NCBI RefSeq assembly: GCF_025319965.1
Contig: NZ_CP012549.1
Location: forward strand, 1,426,001-1,490,000
DNA: 64,000 nt
Reading direction: 5' to 3'
From: Campylobacter sp. RM16187
Lineage (GTDB): Bacteria > Campylobacterota > Campylobacteria > Campylobacterales > Campylobacteraceae
Part shown: one piece after another, positions 61,007 through 64,000 of the stretch
How the letters are laid out: each line of letters begins with the position of its first letter
Numbering within the stretch: position 1 is the first letter of the stretch
Notes under the pieces: generated by a model
What the model saw: only the letters and a program-made list of their open reading frames with translations
Databases searched by the model: none
Told to the model about the DNA's origin: nothing
Translations under genes and position numbers: made by a program

Positions 61007-61039
61007 TTAAGATTAAAGCTTATAAAGCTTTAATCTTAA
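61007..61039 (+). terminator. Perfect 15-bp hairpin after the cyclophilin gene
   Basis: TTAAGATTAAAGCTT and AAGCTTTAATCTTAA pair fully around a 3-base loop. It terminates the yebC unit, although the T run is short. Confidence 0.75.
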
Positions 61040-61152
61040 CTATCTCATAAAATTCATTTATAAATATAACTTTTGCAATAATATTTATTTAATAATTTCT
61101 TGGATAAAATATCATTATCTTTAAAAAAAATAATTAATTTAAAGGATTATGC

Positions 61153-62499
61153 TTGATAGAAAAAGTTTCAAGTAAAGATTCAACACAATATCAAATAAAA
61201 TCCCAAAAAAGTAAATTTAAAAAAATCGTTACAAGTCTTGCTTTCTGGGTAGTAATAGGTATTGTGGCCGGTATTTTCGTAGGAGTTACTTTCCCGGATC
61301 TCGGCGTGGCCAGCAAGCCCGGGATAGACTGGTTTATAAGAGCCTTAAAAGCTCTAATAGGACCTATTATATTTCTTACCATAGTATCTGGTATTATTGG
61401 ACTTGAAAGTATGAAAGAGCTTGGCAGCATAGGACTAAAAGGCTTTATCTATTTTGAGATAGTCAGCACCATAGCTCTTGCGGTTGGAATTTTATTTGGC
61501 GAGGTATTAAAGCCTGGACACGATATGCATCTGGATTGGACTACCCTAGATCCGGGAAGCATAGAAAAATATACGCATATTGATAAGGATGTAGGATCTG
61601 TGTGGTCAATCCTAAAAAGTGCGGTACCAAGCGATCCCATCACGCCATTTCTTACTTCGAATACATTACAAGTGCTTTTTATGGCTATAGTTACTGCGGT
61701 CGCTATTTCATTTTTAAAGAATGATTATAAAAAGAAAATTTTAAAACCACTTGAGTTTATTCAGCATTACGTATTAAAACTTCTTACCGTACTAATGCTT
61801 TTTAGCCCTATTGCCGCGTTTTCTGCAATGGCGTTTTTGATAGGCAAATTTGGTATAGATTCGCTTTTAGGAATGATAGAGCTTCTACTTGTAATGGCCG
61901 CTGCTAGCTTATTTTTTATTTTTGTAGTTCTTGGCACCATATGCTATTTTGCCAAAGTTAATATATTTAAATTTATGCGCTTTATCGCAAAAGAAGTTTT
62001 GGTAGTATTTGCGACAAGCTCCTCTGAAACCGCCCTAGCTCCACTTATGCAAAAGCTGGAAAGAGCCGGTATACATAGAGGCGCAGTAGGACTTATAATA
62101 CCCACAGGATACTCTTTTAATCTTGATTGCACTAATATCTACTTAAGTCTTAGCGTAATATTTTTAGCTCAAGCATTTGGTATCCCTTTAACTATTGAGC
62201 ACTTAATACAAATTTTAATTATACTAATGGTTACAAGCAAGGGCGCAGTAGGAGTTACCGGATCAGGGTTTATAGTTCTAGCAGGTACGCTAGCAGCCCT
62301 GCCTAGTGCCGGGATACCTGTTGTTACAGTAGCAGTACTACTAGGGGTGGATAAATTTATGTCGGAGATGAGAGCGGTAGGAAATCTGTGCGGCAATGCG
62401 GTTGGATGCCTCATTATCTCTATCTGGGATAAAAAAGTCGATATAAAACAGTTTCGCTACGCATTAGATCATCCGGAAGAATTTCAATTTCGTGCCTAG
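61153..62499 (+). CDS. DAACS family C4-dicarboxylate/amino acid symporter (DctA-like)
   Basis: 448 residues, starting at TTG with AAAGGA upstream. Eight membrane spans plus two re-entrant hairpins: FATSSSETALAP (hairpin 1), then PTGYSFNLDCTNIYLS for the cation/substrate site, then SKGAVGVTGSGFIVL (hairpin 2). Relatives have NLDGT or NMDGT; here the Gly is Cys, an odd change at a conserved place. The arginine pattern fits dicarboxylates better than glutamate. The substrate is inferred. Confidence 0.85.
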   Translation: MIEKVSSKDSTQYQIKSQKSKFKKIVTSLAFWVVIGIVAGIFVGVTFPDLGVASKPGIDWFIRALKALIGPIIFLTIVSGIIGLESMKELGSIGLKGFIYFEIVSTIALAVGILFGEVLKPGHDMHLDWTTLDPGSIEKYTHIDKDVGSVWSILKSAVPSDPITPFLTSNTLQVLFMAIVTAVAISFLKNDYKKKILKPLEFIQHYVLKLLTVLMLFSPIAAFSAMAFLIGKFGIDSLLGMIELLLVMAAASLFFIFVVLGTICYFAKVNIFKFMRFIAKEVLVVFATSSSETALAPLMQKLERAGIHRGAVGLIIPTGYSFNLDCTNIYLSLSVIFLAQAFGIPLTIEHLIQILIILMVTSKGAVGVTGSGFIVLAGTLAALPSAGIPVVTVAVLLGVDKFMSEMRAVGNLCGNAVGCLIISIWDKKVDIKQFRYALDHPEEFQFRA

Positions 62500-62533
62500 T
62501 TTCAGGAGAAGAGTTAAGTCCTTCTCCTGAAAC
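62499..62533. terminator. Shared bidirectional terminator of the two symporters
   Basis: GTTTCAGGAGAAG and CTTCTCCTGAAAC pair perfectly over 13 bp between the convergent genes, starting at the last base of the first stop codon. Confidence 0.75.
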
Positions 62534-62538
62534 ATAAA

Positions 62539-63831
62539 TTAGCTATTCCAAATCTCCTCATCTAGCTCGCGTTCACTTTTAGCCACAAAAACCGCACCCA
62601 TCATATCTCCAACAACATTCATAGATGTTCTTCCCATATCAAGTATAGCATCAATGCCCAAAATCATACCGTAAGCTATGGCTATCACACTGCCAGCCTC
62701 CACCTTTAAGCCCACTGATTCAAGAACCATAAGGAGCATTATAGCTCCTGCTCCCGGCACTCCAGCAGTTCCTATGGAGGCCAATAATGCAGTTATTACT
62801 ACGGTTAGCTGCTGAGCGAAATCAAGCGGCATACCTACGACATTTGCGATAAATATCGCACAAACTCCTAAATATATGGTTGTACCATCCATATTTATAG
62901 TCGCACCAACTGGCAAAGTAAAGCCATAAATACTCCTAGGCACTCCCATATCCTTTTCGGCAGTCTCCATGGAAACAGGCAGAGTAGCTCCGGAAGAGCG
63001 CGTAACAAAGGCTGTAATCATAGGCGGACGCACTTTTCTTATAAATATAAGAGGATTTAATCCAACAAACAGACATGCCACACAATAAACCAATGAAATT
63101 TGTAAAGCAAGTCCTATATATAGGCTCAAAGTTACATTAGCTAAAGGCCCAAACGCCTCTGCTCCGCTTTTTGAAAAAACTATAAAAATAAGTGCAAATA
63201 CGCCAATAGGGGCATACTGCATGACCCAACCAACAACTTTAAACATCACGCTACTCATACCCTCAAAAAACAGATAAACATTATCAGCCGCATTTCTTAC
63301 AGCCTGACTTTCACTATCTTTGCAAAAAGCCAAAGCAATTCCAAAGAATAGACAAAAACAGATAGTCGGCAAAACCTCTGCATTCGCTATAGAGCCAAAT
63401 GGGTTAGTAGGAATGATATTTAATAAAATTTCAACCAATCCTGGGGATTTGGCCTCTTTGGCTACTCCTGCGATATGAGCCAACTCAAGCCCTATTCCAG
63501 GCTGCAAAACAGAACCCACAAAAAGCCCGATTACTATTGCGCAAAGTGAAGTCGCCATATAAAATGCAATAATTTTGACGCCAACCTTTCCAAGATGTGC
63601 AGGAGAAATACTGCTAGCACCTACTATCAAGGTACAGACTATAACAGGGATCATAATCATCTTTAAAAGCCTTATAAAAACATCCCCGAAAGGCTTTAAG
63701 ATCTCTATCGCGCTTGTAGCATTTTGGAATATCATACCAAATATAGCACCCAAAATAAGACCTATTAAAATTCTAACCAACAAATTACTTTTGAAGTAAA
63801 AATTCAAAATACCTTTTTTTGACTCAACCAT
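62539..63831 (-). CDS. DAACS family dicarboxylate/amino acid:cation symporter (GltP-like)
   Basis: 430 residues, normal length. Motifs TRSSGATLPVSMETAEKDMG, LPVGATINMDGTTIYLG (the NMDGT cation site) and ASIGTAGVPGAGAIM are all present. Compared with the neighbour it keeps the consensus Gly. Likely moves glutamate, aspartate or dicarboxylates with protons or sodium. Convergent with the DctA-like gene. Ribosome site AAGGAGG. Confidence 0.88.
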   Translation of the reverse strand: MVESKKGILNFYFKSNLLVRILIGLILGAIFGMIFQNATSAIEILKPFGDVFIRLLKMIMIPVIVCTLIVGASSISPAHLGKVGVKIIAFYMATSLCAIVIGLFVGSVLQPGIGLELAHIAGVAKEAKSPGLVEILLNIIPTNPFGSIANAEVLPTICFCLFFGIALAFCKDSESQAVRNAADNVYLFFEGMSSVMFKVVGWVMQYAPIGVFALIFIVFSKSGAEAFGPLANVTLSLYIGLALQISLVYCVACLFVGLNPLIFIRKVRPPMITAFVTRSSGATLPVSMETAEKDMGVPRSIYGFTLPVGATINMDGTTIYLGVCAIFIANVVGMPLDFAQQLTVVITALLASIGTAGVPGAGAIMLLMVLESVGLKVEAGSVIAIAYGMILGIDAILDMGRTSMNVVGDMMGAVFVAKSERELDEEIWNS

Positions 63832-64000
63832 AAAAGCCTCCTTGATATTTGATTGGTATCTGATTTTATCTTTATTTGTCTTAAAAGGATAATGATTTAA
63901 AGAAAAATCTAATAAATTTAAATTGAGTGTTAAAAATAATCCAAATTTTTAAAATTTTAGAGAATTTAGCTTAAAAAATATTTCTTATAAAATTTATAAA
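63832..64000. other. AT-rich upstream region of the last symporter
   Basis: No gene visible. It should carry the leftward promoter of the GltP-like gene, but none stands out. Confidence 0.5.

Noticed and set aside
1-64000. CRISPR arrays, rRNA genes and ordinary tRNA genes
   Set aside because: No regularly spaced repeat array, rRNA sequence or complete tRNA cloverleaf was seen; the only tRNA-like structures are the two unusual RNAs at 8.4-8.6 kb and the tmRNA.

Overview
The window looks like a Campylobacter chromosome, not C. jejuni and more like the C. concisus/curvus/fetus side of the genus. The evidence is AT-rich DNA, a MOMP-type porin pair, a napAGHBFLD operon that includes napF, a tmRNA whose tag reads ANNVKFAPAYAKAA, and a frdCAB operon next to two dynamin-like GTPases and lgt. 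The species assignment is inference.

Positions 1 to about 19250 are one Mu-like transposable prophage whose tail end lies left of the window. From right to left in Mu order: repressor (+) and ORF6C-type protein, a consensus early promoter, a Ner-like regulator, a MuA-like transposase, a MuB-like ATPase, a sigma region 4-like protein, small early genes with Gam and GemA, an Ogr-like zinc ribbon, a tail-completion gene broken at an A9 tract, then protease/scaffold, major head protein and small virion genes. The gp27-gp30 block (3396-8406: terminase subunits, portal, MuF-like protein) is inverted. The most unusual features are (1) a chain of small genes, each with a ribosome site, read in the +1 frame inside a roughly 280-codon linker of the transposase gene, and (2) two tRNA-like RNAs, each behind a TGGTATAAT promoter box, at the inversion joint beside a MuF protein with a probable nuclease tail.

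From 19.5 to 38.2 kb the host chromosome carries dps, two paralogous porins around a small c-type cytochrome, a secreted or flagella-linked pair, an M20 amidohydrolase, the periplasmic nitrate reductase operon behind a perfect FNR-type box, and a five-gene envelope cluster (COG3014 lipoprotein, YcfL-like, LpoB-like, a large secreted protein, CsgG-like).

From about 38.3 to 43.1 kb there is a small, decayed integrative element next to ssrA. It has a truncated integrase, an integrase split by one base, an AlpA-like regulator, mobilization-like proteins and a 160-bp run of strong hairpins that could be an oriT or RNA. Direct 23-bp repeats lie near both ends.

From 43.5 kb to the end are ordinary host genes: an HPt protein, panB, a Sel1-repeat protein, ruvB and an AI-2E family permease; two dynamin-like GTPases; frdCAB; lgt and a TorD-like protein; copper export (copA and a metallochaperone); a GNAT acetyltransferase; yebC and a cyclophilin; and two dicarboxylate/amino-acid symporters.
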